Shown here: piece after piece, positions 35,720 through 43,812 of the stretch
Numbering within the stretch: position 1 is the first letter of the stretch
How the letters are laid out: each line of letters opens with the position of its first letter
NCBI RefSeq assembly: GCF_900102885.1
Contig: NZ_FNGE01000005.1
Span: 1 to 64,000 of the forward strand
Reading direction: 5' to 3'
Source: Paracoccus chinensis
GTDB lineage: Bacteria > Pseudomonadota > Alphaproteobacteria > Rhodobacterales > Rhodobacteraceae
Length of the DNA stretch: 64,000 nt
Notes under the pieces: generated by a model
Told to the model about the DNA's origin: nothing
The model's database searches: none
The model's input: only the letters and a program-made list of their open reading frames with translations
Made by a program: the position numbers and the translations under genes

Positions 35720-36451
35720 TCAGACGGGATCAGTCGTCTTCGGCTCATAAGGGCAATGGGCGCGGATCGGGCAGATCGTGCAGCGTGGACGGCGGGCCTG
35801 GCAGACATAGCGGCCATGGAGGATCAGCCAGTGATGGGCGTCCTGTTGGAACTCGGCGGGGACATTGTCCTCGATGGCGCGCTCGACCTCGGATTCATCG
35901 CGGCCGGGCGCAATGCGGGTGCGGTTGCCGACGCGGAAGATATGGGTGTCCACCGCCTGCGCGGGGATGCCGAAGAACGAGTTCAGCACCACGTTCGCCG
36001 TCTTGCGCCCCACGCCCGGCAGGCTCATCAGCGCGGCGCGCGAGGTCGGGACCTCGCCGCCGAACTCCTCCACCAGCCGCTGCGACAGGGCGACCACATT
36101 CTTCGCCTTCTGCCGGAACAGGCCGATGGTCTTGATGTGCTCGGTCACGCCCTCGACCCCCAGCGCGACCATGGCCTGCGGCGTGGGCGCGGCATCGAAC
36201 AGGGCGGGCGTCGCCTTGTTCACGCCCACGTCGGTCGCCTGCGCCGACAAGGCCACCGCCACCAGCAGCGTGAAGGCGTCGCGGTATTGCAGCTCGGTCA
36301 CGGGCCTGGGGTTGCCCGCCTGCAGGATGGAAAAGATCGCCACCTGCTCGGCATAGGGCAAGGGCGGCGGCAGGCGCCCCGCCGCGACCCGCGTGGGTGC
36401 CGCACGCCGGGTGCGGGGTGTCGGAGGGAGGGACGTCGGACCCTGGGCCAT
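35720..36451 (-). CDS. nth: Endonuclease III
   Basis: Nth is a bifunctional glycosylase/AP lyase that removes oxidised pyrimidines in base-excision repair. The 243-residue product has the helix-hairpin-helix GVGRKTANVVLNSFF with catalytic K150, the catalytic D168 in AVDTHIFRVGNRT and a [4Fe-4S] cluster C217-x6-C224-x2-C227-x5-C233. About 30 extra basic and Pro-rich residues precede the core compared with the Escherichia coli enzyme. The start at ATG 36451 is chosen by that length; the ORF is open further up but without a ribosome-binding site. It shares orientation with the kinase, 65 bp upstream of it. Confidence 0.95.
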   Translation of the reverse strand: MAQGPTSLPPTPRTRRAAPTRVAAGRLPPPLPYAEQVAIFSILQAGNPRPVTELQYRDAFTLLVAVALSAQATDVGVNKATPALFDAAPTPQAMVALGVEGVTEHIKTIGLFRQKAKNVVALSQRLVEEFGGEVPTSRAALMSLPGVGRKTANVVLNSFFGIPAQAVDTHIFRVGNRTRIAPGRDESEVERAIEDNVPAEFQQDAHHWLILHGRYVCQARRPRCTICPIRAHCPYEPKTTDPV

Positions 36452-36635
36452 GCACAGGGTGATGCCCGGCCTTGCTTCGCCACGCAAGCCTCTCGGCCGG
36501 TCGAGAGAAAGTGACGCCTGTTCAGCGGCTTCTGCTGGCCGAGGAACGGAACTTCTGCAAGCCTGTTGCCGTTCCACGGGTTGAAGGGTGGCCGCAAGAA
36601 CCTCCCGGCCCGGCCCATGCCTACGAAAGGACAGT

Positions 36636-37301
36636 ATGATGACCCGTCGCGTTCCCCTGATCCTCGCCGTATCCGGCGCCATGGTGCTGAGCGCCTGCGC
36701 GACCGATCCCTACGGCCAGCCCACCAACATGAGCCGCACGCAGCAGGGCGTGATCGCCGGTGCCGCGACCGGCGCGATCTTCGGCGCGATCCGCGATGAC
36801 GACAGCAACAACCGCGGCCGCGACATCGCGCGCGGGGCGATCCTCGGCGGCGCGGCCGGCGGGCTGGCCGGCTCGGTCCTCGACGCCCAGGCGCGGGCGC
36901 TGCAGCAACAAATGACCACGCCCGGCGTGCAGGTCGTCAACACCGGGCAGTCGCTGAACGTCACCCTGCCCGAAGGCGTGCTGTTCGCCTTTGACAGCGC
37001 CGCCGTTTCGGGTCCGGCCCAGAACGACCTTTATGCACTGGCGCGGAACCTGCAGCAGTATCCGAACTCGACGGTGCAGGTGATCGGCCACACCGACTCG
37101 ACGGGTGCGGCGTCCTACAACATGGACCTGTCGCAGCGCCGGGCGCGCTCGGTCGCGGCCATCCTCACCTCGGGCGGCGTGTCGCCGAACCGCATCGCCA
37201 CCAGCGGCATGGGGTCGAGCCAGCCGGTCGCCTCGAACGCCACCGAAGCAGGCCGCGCGCAGAACCGCCGGGTCGAGATCATCATCCGCCCGACGCGCTG
37301 A
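36636..37301 (+). CDS. OmpA-family outer-membrane lipoprotein
   Basis: The 221-residue product starts with a lipoprotein signal (lipobox LSAC, cysteine at about residue 21), followed by a Gly/Ala-rich glycine-zipper region ([31 protein letters not shown]) and a C-terminal OmpA peptidoglycan-binding domain (about 105-220) with LFAFDSAAVS, IGHTDSTGAASYNMDLSQRRA and NRRVEIII. It is expected to be anchored in the outer membrane and to bind peptidoglycan, like YiaD-type proteins. Two ATG codons are adjacent at 36636 and 36639, behind GAAAGGA. A bidirectional terminator separates it from the atp operon. Confidence 0.9.
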   Translation: MMTRRVPLILAVSGAMVLSACATDPYGQPTNMSRTQQGVIAGAATGAIFGAIRDDDSNNRGRDIARGAILGGAAGGLAGSVLDAQARALQQQMTTPGVQVVNTGQSLNVTLPEGVLFAFDSAAVSGPAQNDLYALARNLQQYPNSTVQVIGHTDSTGAASYNMDLSQRRARSVAAILTSGGVSPNRIATSGMGSSQPVASNATEAGRAQNRRVEIIIRPTR

Positions 37302-37320
37302 GCCGGTCGGCACAAGCGAA

Positions 37321-37349
37321 AACCCCCGGTGGCGACACCGGGGGTTCTT
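37321..37349. terminator. Bidirectional terminator between the OmpA-type gene and the Fo operon
   Basis: AACCCCCGGTG and CACCGGGGGTT form an 11-bp stem with a GCGA loop. On the plus strand it ends CTTTC and on the minus strand TTTTCGC, so it can serve both convergent units. Confidence 0.85.
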
Positions 37350-37372
37350 TCATTCCGCCTGGCAGGCAGCGG

Positions 37373-37933
37373 TCAGTTCAGGTGATGCGCCACGTCGTCG
37401 ATGGCGCGGTCGATGCCGGCGCTGCGGTCCTGGGGGCCCATCTGGCGGCCCAGCACCTCGGTTGCGGCGGCCATGGCGACCTGAACGGCCTGGTTGCGGA
37501 CGGCGCGCACGGCCTCGGTCTCGGCAGCCGAGATCTGGTCCTGCGCGGTCTGCAGGCGACGATCGATGGAGGTCTGCAGGTCCACCTTGGCCTTGTCGGC
37601 CTGGGCCAGCGCCTCGCGGCGGGCGTTCGCCACGATGGCATCGGCCTGACCCTGAACCTCGCGCTGGCGGCGTTCGTAGTTGGCGTAGATCTCCTGCGCC
37701 TCGTCGCGCAGGCGGCGGGCCTCGGCGATATCCCCCTTGATGCCTTCGGCGCGCTTGTCCAGCAGACGCGCGATCGCCGACGGCACCCGGTAGTACATCA
37801 GGATGCCGATGAAGGCCAGGAACGCCAGCAGGACGATGAAGTCCGTGTTGCGCAGCGAGAAGAAGGGCCCGGTCGCAGCCAGCGCGGGGCTTGCGGCCAG
37901 GGCGGCGCCCAGGGCGGTCAGACGGGCGATCAT
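37373..37933 (-). CDS. atpF: ATP synthase Fo subunit b
   Basis: Subunit b is part of the peripheral stalk linking Fo to F1. The 186-residue product has one membrane helix near the N-terminus (about 27-47, FIVLLAFLAFIGILMYY) and a long charged helix (about 55-165). Its first 19 residues (MIARLTALGAALAASPALA) look like a cleavable signal peptide, as proposed for some alphaproteobacterial b subunits. It is the last gene of the Fo operon and overlaps b' by four bases. Alphaproteobacteria make a b/b' heterodimer. Confidence 0.93.
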   Translation of the reverse strand: MIARLTALGAALAASPALAATGPFFSLRNTDFIVLLAFLAFIGILMYYRVPSAIARLLDKRAEGIKGDIAEARRLRDEAQEIYANYERRQREVQGQADAIVANARREALAQADKAKVDLQTSIDRRLQTAQDQISAAETEAVRAVRNQAVQVAMAAATEVLGRQMGPQDRSAGIDRAIDDVAHHLN

Positions 37934-38817
37934 AGCACGGCTCCCTTGATGCGGGCGTCGACGGCCTGGTCGATCGCGCCGTCGGCATTGCCGCCGAAGG
38001 CGCGAACCAGCTCGGCCGCGACATCGCGGGCGACGGTGCGGGCGTCCGAGGCGGCCGACTGCCGGATCTCGGCGATGCGGCGTTCGGATTCCTGCGTCCG
38101 GGCCGCGATCTCGGCATCCGCACGGGCGATGGCGGTCTTCAGCTCGGCGTCGATCTCGGCCTTGTTGGCGGCGACGATCTTGTTGGCCTCGGCGCGGGCA
38201 TCGGCCAGCGCCTTTTCGTAAGCCGCCTCGGCCTCGCGCGCCTTGCGCTTGAAGTCCTCGGCCGCCGCCAGATCCGCGGTCATCAGCCCCTGCCGGTCGC
38301 CCAGGATGCGGCCGATGCGCGGCAGCGCCACGCGCGACAGGATGAAGTAGATCAGCGCCAGCGCGACCAGCAGCCAGAAGATCTGGTTGCCGAAGGTGGC
38401 GAAGTCGAGCTGCGGCATCCCGGCGGATTCGGCAGCGGCGTGATCCTCGACCACGGCGTGCGTCTCGTCGGTGCCGGGAACGGCGGCGCCCACGGCTTCG
38501 GAGGTGCCGTCGGCGTGCTCGATGATGGCCGAGGTCGGCAGGTGGCCTTCACCGTCCTGCGCCACGGCGGGTGCGTCTTCGGCCCCGCTGGCATTCGGCA
38601 CGATGATCGAGTCGGTCGCGTGTGTCTGGGCCGCGGTCGATTCCGCGGCGGCCGGCGCACCCTGCCCGACGGGCGCGACGGGGACCGCACCGGTGCTCGC
38701 GGCCTCGCCGTTCAGCGGCACGGTGATCGTCGTCGCCGTGGACCCCTGATCGGCGGGAGCCGTGGTGGTGGTCGTTTCGACCGCGGTCGGGGCGGTCTGC
38801 TGCAAAAGGCTGAACAT
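37930..38817 (-). CDS. atpG: ATP synthase Fo subunit b' with long N-terminal extension
   Basis: This is the second peripheral-stalk subunit. The canonical part begins near residue 134 (MPQLDFATFGNQIFWLL), with one membrane helix at about 142-162 followed by a long stalk helix. In front of it is an unusual stretch of about 130 residues rich in Thr, Ala, Glu, Asp and His with no aromatic core, making 295 residues instead of the usual 160-190. The upstream ATG at 38817 has an AGGGATAGG leader while the internal ATG at 38418 lacks one, so I keep the long form. The extension would be periplasmic if the usual topology holds. Confidence 0.88.
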   Translation of the reverse strand: MFSLLQQTAPTAVETTTTTAPADQGSTATTITVPLNGEAASTGAVPVAPVGQGAPAAAESTAAQTHATDSIIVPNASGAEDAPAVAQDGEGHLPTSAIIEHADGTSEAVGAAVPGTDETHAVVEDHAAAESAGMPQLDFATFGNQIFWLLVALALIYFILSRVALPRIGRILGDRQGLMTADLAAAEDFKRKAREAEAAYEKALADARAEANKIVAANKAEIDAELKTAIARADAEIAARTQESERRIAEIRQSAASDARTVARDVAAELVRAFGGNADGAIDQAVDARIKGAVL

Positions 38818-38894
38818 ATCCTATCCCTGGCCTGCGGTTGGCAATCGGGCGGGCGCGTCAGGCACCCGCCCAAAAGCAAGGAGTGGCGCCGGGA

Positions 38895-39137
38895 TCAGGC
38901 TGCGAACAGCAGCAGCAGGGCGACCAGGAACGAGAAGATGCCCAGGGCTTCGGCGAAGGCCATGCCGATGAACAGCGTGGCGGTCTGCGACGCGGCAGCC
39001 GAGGGGTTGCGCAGGGCGCCCGCCAGGTAGTTGCCGGCGACGTTGCCCACGCCCATGGCGGCGCCCGCCATGCCGATGCAGGCCAGGCCAGCACCCAGGT
39101 ATTTGCCCAGCTCGGCGTAGGTCGCGACGTTTTCCAT
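38895..39137 (-). CDS. atpE: ATP synthase Fo subunit c
   Basis: Subunit c forms the proton-driven rotor ring. The 80-residue hairpin has two membrane helices (about 13-38 and 53-78) joined by the polar loop ALRNPSAA. The ion-binding carboxylate is a Glu near residue 63 in [11 protein letters not shown]. Glycine-rich packing in the first helix ([17 protein letters not shown]) is typical. It lies between atpB and the b'/b pair and has a strong GGAGCAT leader. Confidence 0.96.
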   Translation of the reverse strand: MENVATYAELGKYLGAGLACIGMAGAAMGVGNVAGNYLAGALRNPSAAASQTATLFIGMAFAEALGIFSFLVALLLLFAA

Positions 39138-39191
39138 GATATGCTCCTTGAGGCTTGGAAACGGTTTGGAAAGTGAAATCCCGCTCGGGCG

Positions 39192-39938
39192 TCAGTGGCC
39201 CGGGTGCAGCGCGTCCTTGAGGTACACGCAGGTCAGGATGGTGAAGACATAGGCCTGGATGACCGAGACCATGACCTCGAAGGCATACATGCCGACGATG
39301 GCGAGGATCGAGACGGGCGCCACGACCGCGATGGCGGCGAAGGCGGCGAAGACCTTGATCACGGCGTGGCCGGCCAGCAGGTTGCCCGCAAGTCGGATCG
39401 AATGGCTGACGGGACGCACGAAGTACGAGATCAGCTCGATCACGGCCAGCACCGGGCGCAGCGCCAGCGGCGCCGACTTGACCCAGAAGAGGCCGAGGAA
39501 ATGGGTGCCGTTCAGCACGAAGCCCAGGATGGTGACGCCCAGGAACACCATGAGCGCCAGCACGCCGGTGACGGCGATGTGCGAGGTCGTGGTGAAGGAC
39601 TTGGGCACCAGGCCCAGCAGGTTCGAGAAGAGGATGAAGCAGAACAGGGTGAAGATGTAGGGGAAGTAGCGCAGGCCTTCCTTGCCCGACACTTCCTCGA
39701 TCATCTTGTGGACCATGCCGTAGGTCAGCTCGGCCATCGACTGCACGCGCGACGGGATCAGCGACCGGCCCGAGGTGCCCGCGACGAACAGCAGCCACAC
39801 CACCAGCACCGCCAGCATGAGCCACAGCGTCACGTTGGTGGGCGTGTACCAGTGGATCGGGCCGTCGCCGAACAGCGGACGGACGATGAACTGGTCCATC
39901 GGATGGAACACCAGGCCCGTGCTTTCTTCAGTCGCCAC
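39192..39938 (-). CDS. atpB: ATP synthase Fo subunit a
   Basis: Subunit a provides the two proton half-channels at the rotor interface. The 248-residue product has about five to six membrane helices and the essential Arg in [14 protein letters not shown], with the C-terminal helix ending [11 protein letters not shown]. The ATG at 39938 lies two bases beyond the end of atpI. It is the second gene in the operon atpI-B-E-G-F; the F1 genes are not in this window, as usual in alphaproteobacteria. Confidence 0.96.
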   Translation of the reverse strand: MATEESTGLVFHPMDQFIVRPLFGDGPIHWYTPTNVTLWLMLAVLVVWLLFVAGTSGRSLIPSRVQSMAELTYGMVHKMIEEVSGKEGLRYFPYIFTLFCFILFSNLLGLVPKSFTTTSHIAVTGVLALMVFLGVTILGFVLNGTHFLGLFWVKSAPLALRPVLAVIELISYFVRPVSHSIRLAGNLLAGHAVIKVFAAFAAIAVVAPVSILAIVGMYAFEVMVSVIQAYVFTILTCVYLKDALHPGH

Positions 39939-39940
39939 GC

Positions 39941-40330
39941 TCAGTCCCTTTCGTCCTTCGCCGGATCACCCGCCGGCCTGTCGTCCACCGGCTTGGCCGG
40001 CCCTGTTCCCGGTGCGTCCCCGCTCATCTCGGCGGCGGTCCGCAGCATTGTCTTCACGCCGGCCGCGAAGCCGAGGAAGATGAAGATCACCAGCAGGATC
40101 GGCGTCGTGCCGAGCAGCCGGTCAAGCCCGAAACCCACGCCGAACCCCACCGCGAGGCCGGCCACAAGCTCGATGACCATCCGCCACGCCTGGTTGGCAT
40201 GGGCGAACTTGTCCATCCCCGGGGGCGTCAGCCGGTCGTCGCGGCGGGCCTGCGCCAGCCGCTCTTCCAGCGCCTTCAGCCGTTCGGCGTCTCGCGCCTG
40301 CTGGACGCCGTCGTCGCCGTCGTCAGACAC
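39941..40330 (-). CDS. atpI: ATP synthase assembly protein I
   Basis: AtpI assists assembly of the c-ring and may help Mg2+ or Ca2+ handling. The 129-residue product has a charged N-terminal helix (about 10-45) and two membrane helices (about 50-72 and 75-97, [18 protein letters not shown] and [19 protein letters not shown]), which is the AtpI/Alr4216-like layout, and a polar tail with Pro and Asp. It is the first gene of the Fo operon. The promoter should lie in the 170 bp between it and the divergent ArsR-type regulator gene. Confidence 0.9.
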   Translation of the reverse strand: MSDDGDDGVQQARDAERLKALEERLAQARRDDRLTPPGMDKFAHANQAWRMVIELVAGLAVGFGVGFGLDRLLGTTPILLVIFIFLGFAAGVKTMLRTAAEMSGDAPGTGPAKPVDDRPAGDPAKDERD

Positions 40331-40500
40331 GCCTGCCCCCTTCGAGTTGCGGTGCTGATAGGCAGTCCCCCGCCCCGAGTCAACCAGTGCGCCGCCTGTT
40401 TCGTCCCTTTCAAGTTCAATGACTTAGCTGAATCAGCGCTGTCGGCTTGCGGCGCACGGGGCCGCAGTTCATCATTCAACCCTGCAGTTAAGCATGAGCC

Positions 40501-40848
40501 ATGCCCCCGGAACCCGATCTCGACGCCATCTTCGCCGCGCTTGCCGACCCGACGCGGCGGGCGATCCTGTCGATGCTGCTGGAAGACGACATGGCGGTGA
40601 CGGACGTGGCCGCACCCTTCGGGATCAGCCTCGCCGCGATCTCGAAGCACTTGGCAACGCTGGCAAGCGCCGGGCTGATCCAGCAGGAGCGGCGGGGGCG
40701 GATCACCTGGTGCAAGCTCGACCCCGAGGGGATGCGCCCGGCGGCCGTCTGGATGCGCGCCTTCGGGCTGGTCGATCCGCTGGACCTCGACGACTTCGAG
40801 CGCTTCCTCGCCGTCGAGCTTCAGATGCCGCCCGACGATCAGGCATGA
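40501..40848 (+). CDS. ArsR-family transcriptional regulator
   Basis: The 115-residue product is a winged helix-turn-helix protein (ALADPTRRAILSMLL, VTDVAAPFGISLAAISKHLATL, GLIQQERRGRITWCKL). It lacks the metal-binding CxCxxC of ArsR/SmtB members, so it is probably a non-metal sensor of the SdpR-like type, often paired with SRPBCC (AHSA1) proteins; no such partner is adjacent. It is divergent from the Fo operon, and its stop codon overlaps the terminator of the convergent small gene. The target is unknown. Confidence 0.85.
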   Translation: MPPEPDLDAIFAALADPTRRAILSMLLEDDMAVTDVAAPFGISLAAISKHLATLASAGLIQQERRGRITWCKLDPEGMRPAAVWMRAFGLVDPLDLDDFERFLAVELQMPPDDQA

Positions 40849-40871
40849 AAAAAGGGCCGGTTGTCCGGCCC
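40848..40871 (-). terminator. Rho-independent terminator of the 60-residue protein gene
   Basis: On the minus strand GGGCCGG-ACAA-CCGGCCC is followed by six T residues. It overlaps the stop codon of the convergent ArsR-type gene. Confidence 0.88.
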
Positions 40872-40895
40872 CGTTTCAGGTTCGACGGTCGCGGC

Positions 40896-41078
40896 TCAGG
40901 CCGCGTGGTCGTAGGCCGACTCCATCTGGCCCGCGGGCGCCTGGATGTCGTGATAGGCGTACATCTGGGTCAGGACGTCCAGCGCGCGCGTGTTGGGCAG
41001 GCGGCGGACAGAGCGGGCGCGGTTGTCGAGATCGGCCATCAGGCCCTGCGGACGGTCGGCGTGGTCGGTGCGGTTCAT
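40896..41078 (-). CDS. 60-residue protein of unknown function with a PhaR-type operator
   Basis: The small product (MNRTDHADRPQGLMADLDNR at its start) is soluble and charged, with a possible amphipathic helix at about 28-42 and no cysteine, signal or membrane segment. I recognise no family. Reality as a gene is supported by its setting: a promoter-like TATATC with a TGC-rich palindrome in the spacer position upstream and a strong terminator 25 bp downstream on the same strand. The same operator layout at phaP suggests expression linked to PHB accumulation, hence possibly a granule-associated or regulatory small protein. This functional link is inference. Confidence 0.7.
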   Translation of the reverse strand: MNRTDHADRPQGLMADLDNRARSVRRLPNTRALDVLTQMYAYHDIQAPAGQMESAYDHAA

Positions 41079-41098
41079 GTCAGTGTCTTACCTTGGCT

Positions 41099-41111
41099 AG
41101 AGGACGGTCCT
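41099..41111. repeat. Short perfect inverted repeat in the leader of the 60-residue protein gene
   Basis: GAGGAC-G-GTCCTC is a 6-bp perfect inverted repeat between the candidate promoter and the start codon. It may be a second operator half or a small RNA hairpin; chance is also possible. Confidence 0.35.
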
Positions 41112-41123
41112 CCCTCGGGCTTG

Positions 41124-41152
41124 GATATAGTGCTGCAACGCAGCACAGGCCA
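41124..41152 (-). promoter_or_regulatory. Candidate promoter with PhaR-type operator
   Basis: On the minus strand TATATC (41129-41124) could be a -10 box. The 17 bases before it (41130-41146) are exactly the near-perfect palindrome GTGCTGCGTTGCAGCAC. Its 15-bp core differs from the phaP operators at one arm base and at the variable central base. The -35 position reads TGGCCT, a weak match. The layout copies the phaP promoter, where the operator also occupies the spacer. Confidence 0.65.
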
Positions 41153-41199
41153 TGCGCGTGACGCTCGGTCACATCCGATCCCGCGCATAGCCGCAATGC

Positions 41200-41226
41200 A
41201 AAAGGCCGCCCGAAGGGGCGGCCTTT
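41200..41226 (-). terminator. Rho-independent terminator of the sdh operon
   Basis: On the minus strand AAAGGCCGCCC-CTTC-GGGCGGCCTTTT forms a strong stem with a T-run, about 18 bp after the sdhB stop. Confidence 0.88.
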
Positions 41227-41244
41227 CAGACAATCGCGCCGCGA

Positions 41245-42024
41245 TCAGATCGCGCGCTCGACCATCATGTGCTTGATCTCGGCGATGGCCTTCGCCGGGT
41301 TCAGCCCCTTGGGGCAGGTGTTGGTGCAGTTCATGATCGTGTGGCAGCGATAGACCTTGAAGGGGTCTTCCAGCTCGTCCAGCCGCTCGCCCGTGGCCTC
41401 GTCGCGGGAATCGATGATCCAGCGATAGGCGGTCAGCAGCGCGGCCGGACCCATGAAGCGGTCCTGGTTCCACCAGTAGCTCGGGCAGGCCGTCGAGCAG
41501 GAGGCGCAGAGGATGCATTCATAAAGGCCGTCGAGCTTCTTGCGGTCCTCGATCGACTGGCGCCATTCCTTGCCGGGGGCGGGCGTCTCGGTGATCAGGT
41601 AGGGATGCACCGCCGCGTGCTGGGCGTAGAAATGGGTCAGGTCGGGGATCAGGTCCTTGACCACCGGCATGTGCGGCAGCGGATAGATGTTCACGTCGCC
41701 CTTGATCTCGTCCATGCCGTAGATGCAGGCGAGGTGGTTGCCGCCGTCGATGTTCATCGCGCAGGACCCGCAGATCCCCTCGCGGCAGGACCGGCGGAAG
41801 GTCAGCGTCGGGTCGATCTCGTTCTTGATCTTGATCAGCGCGTCCAGGACCATCGGACCGCACTTGTCGAGGTCGATCCAGTAGGTGTCGAGCCGCGGGT
41901 TCTCGCCGGTATCCGGGTCCCAGCGATAGATGTTGAAGCGGCGCAGGTTCGTCGCGCCCTCGGGCCGGGGCCAGGTCTTTCCGACCCGGATGCGGCTGTT
42001 CTTGGGAAGGTTCAACTGGACCAT
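41245..42024 (-). CDS. sdhB: Succinate dehydrogenase iron-sulfur subunit
   Basis: SdhB relays electrons from FAD in SdhA to ubiquinone through [2Fe-2S], [4Fe-4S] and [3Fe-4S] clusters. In the 259-residue product the first cluster lies in [16 protein letters not shown], the others in [16 protein letters not shown] and [23 protein letters not shown] stands before the ATG at 42024. Unusually, four genes unrelated to complex II separate it from sdhA, all on the same strand with tiny gaps, so it still appears to belong to the sdh transcript. Confidence 0.97.
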   Translation of the reverse strand: MVQLNLPKNSRIRVGKTWPRPEGATNLRRFNIYRWDPDTGENPRLDTYWIDLDKCGPMVLDALIKIKNEIDPTLTFRRSCREGICGSCAMNIDGGNHLACIYGMDEIKGDVNIYPLPHMPVVKDLIPDLTHFYAQHAAVHPYLITETPAPGKEWRQSIEDRKKLDGLYECILCASCSTACPSYWWNQDRFMGPAALLTAYRWIIDSRDEATGERLDELEDPFKVYRCHTIMNCTNTCPKGLNPAKAIAEIKHMMVERAI

Positions 42025-42066
42025 CTGGCTATCCTTTCAGGGCGTGCCGCCCATGTTCTCGCTGGC

Positions 42067-42708
42067 TCAGCGCGGGTCGGTGAAGGCGCCCGCGACGCGT
42101 GTCAGCTGTTCGGGCGGCAGGGATTGCGGGCGGACCGTGAAGCGCGCCATCCGCCCGATCATCTCGTCGCGGGGGATCAGCTCCTCGATCCAGTGGTAAT
42201 ACTTGCGGTCGATATAGTCATCGAAGAGGACGGTGACAGGCCGCGTGCAGCGGATCATCGTGGCCAGGAAGCAGGCCACGCGGAAGCGCCCGTCGATCAG
42301 CACGACATCGGGATGGCGGAAGCCGGGATGGTCCCAGATGCCCGTGGCGTAAAGGTGGAACCGGCGATAGGCGCCGCTGCCCTCGGGCCGTCCCCAAGGG
42401 CCGGTCGGACCAATGTCGGCATGGTGGACAAGGAAGCGGTCGTCAGGGAACTCGGCACCCATGGCCACGGCGATCCGCTCGGACCAGGCCTTGTCGCTTT
42501 CGACCGACATCACGAACCCGGCGCCCGAGCGCAGCGCCAGAAAGGTCGAGCCGCCGCTGCCGTATTCCAGGATCACCCAGGCGGAGGCGTAGGTGGTCGC
42601 CACAACCTCCGCCTCTTCGGGCGGAAGCGTCAGGGCAAAGGAAGCTGCAGGCCGTGGCTCGGCCGCCTGCCCTTTTTCACCTGCCCGATGATCGGTGCCC
42701 TGCAGCAT
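42067..42708 (-). CDS. Putative SAM-dependent methyltransferase-like protein in the sdh operon
   Basis: The 213-residue product contains a Rossmann-like glycine loop (VILEYGSGGSTFLAL) followed by an acidic strand end (VMSVESDKAWSERI), and later PDVVLIDGRFRVACFLATM, an arrangement seen in class I methyltransferases that act on sugars or small molecules. The ATG at 42708 is five bases past the end of the glycosyltransferase-like gene (stop at 42713). Function may be glycan modification together with that neighbour. I am confident of the gene, less so of the activity. Confidence 0.7.
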   Translation of the reverse strand: MLQGTDHRAGEKGQAAEPRPAASFALTLPPEEAEVVATTYASAWVILEYGSGGSTFLALRSGAGFVMSVESDKAWSERIAVAMGAEFPDDRFLVHHADIGPTGPWGRPEGSGAYRRFHLYATGIWDHPGFRHPDVVLIDGRFRVACFLATMIRCTRPVTVLFDDYIDRKYYHWIEELIPRDEMIGRMARFTVRPQSLPPEQLTRVAGAFTDPR

Positions 42709-42712
42709 TGCC

Positions 42713-43486
42713 TCAGGCCACATCCTCGGCCGCACCAGCGGCCTGGCCAGGATGATCGGGGTCCGCCTCCATGATCTCGCTGATAGCGGCAACCACCGGC
42801 AAGGAGGGTTGAGCGCGGAAGGTCCGGGACAGGCGCGAGGACGCCAGATCCTCGGGCAAGGCATCCGCCAGCCACTTGCCCTTGCGCGGCAGCGACCAGG
42901 CGCGGCGGCCGGCGCGGTGGTTCAGCAGGGCGAAGCCCACGTCGGCGTGGCCGAGGTAGGGCGCCATTTCGCTGATCGTGGGGATCGCGTCGCCGCGTGC
43001 AAGTGCCGTGCCGGTGCCCAGCATCCGCACGCCCAGGGGCTGCGGCAGGGCGGCGTCGGGGCGGATGCGGCGCCAGCCGCGCTCGCCTTCCGCGCCGTGG
43101 CGGAAGTCCGAGGCGGCGTAGCCGAAGACGTTGCCGTCCCAGCCGATCGCATCGGCGCGCTCGATCGAGCGGGCCACATAGTCGGCCGGATAGGCGATGT
43201 CGTCGTCGATCAGGAACACGATGTCGTCGGGCCGGGGCCGGGTGAAGAAGCGACCGAGGTCCTTGGTATCGCGGTCGGTGGTGATCGCCTCGATGCGGGG
43301 ATCGGCCTCGAGGTCAGCGGGCGCCTCGTCCATCTCGTTGAAGACGATGACCAGCCGGTCCACCTGCGGCAGGATGGCGTCCACCACCCGGCGGAAGATG
43401 CCCGCGCGGGCCGGAAAGGTCGCCAGATGGGCGCGCACCAGGCCCCTGGGGGCGCCGTCGGGACGGGCGATGCGGCTGTCGGGCAT
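42713..43486 (-). CDS. Glycosyltransferase-like protein in the sdh operon
   Basis: The 257-residue product has a GT-A-like nucleotide-sugar fold: an N-terminal strand-helix unit (VRAHLATFPARAGIFRRVVDAI), then DDIVFLIDDDIAYPADYV with the DDD serving as a DXD metal/sugar-nucleotide motif. The C-terminal half is helical and ends in an acidic Ala-rich tail. No membrane segment is seen, so it is probably a cytosolic family 2-like enzyme. It sits in the middle of the sdh operon between a small lipoprotein gene and the methyltransferase-like gene; a link to respiration is not apparent. Confidence 0.75.
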   Translation of the reverse strand: MPDSRIARPDGAPRGLVRAHLATFPARAGIFRRVVDAILPQVDRLVIVFNEMDEAPADLEADPRIEAITTDRDTKDLGRFFTRPRPDDIVFLIDDDIAYPADYVARSIERADAIGWDGNVFGYAASDFRHGAEGERGWRRIRPDAALPQPLGVRMLGTGTALARGDAIPTISEMAPYLGHADVGFALLNHRAGRRAWSLPRKGKWLADALPEDLASSRLSRTFRAQPSLPVVAAISEIMEADPDHPGQAAGAAEDVA

Positions 43487-43488
43487 GT

Positions 43489-43812
43489 TCAGCTCCTGTA
43501 GCCCGGCTGCTGGTGCAGCGGGCGGGTCGGCACCTGGCCCGAGCGCCTTACGACGCAGTCGTGGAACACCACGGCCGGGTCGCGCCCCGTGATGTAGTCC
43601 GACGAGACCGAGACGCTGAAGCCCGCCAGGACCCCCACGTCATCCCCGTCGGTGCCCACGCCCAGCACGGCCTGGCTGCGCGGGGCGGTGGCTTCGCGCG
43701 CATCCCTGAGACAACTGCGCTCGGCTTGGTCCACGGGAACCGGCCCGCAGGCCGCAAGGCCCGTGGCCATCAAGAGCAGCGCCGCGAGGGCGGGATGCGC
43801 GCGCACCGTCAT
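43489..43812 (-). CDS. Small lipoprotein of unknown function
   Basis: The 107-residue product starts with a signal peptide ending in the lipobox LAAC (cysteine at about residue 22), so it should be a membrane-anchored periplasmic lipoprotein. Two later cysteines (SCLRDARE and DCVVR) could form a disulfide. No family is recognised; the SxxYITGRDP segment resembles small uncharacterised rhodobacterial proteins. The ATG at 43812 overlaps the stop of the upstream gene as TGATG, showing coupling. It is the second of four insert genes between sdhA and sdhB. Confidence 0.75.
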   Translation of the reverse strand: MTVRAHPALAALLLMATGLAACGPVPVDQAERSCLRDAREATAPRSQAVLGVGTDGDDVGVLAGFSVSVSSDYITGRDPAVVFHDCVVRRSGQVPTRPLHQQPGYRS

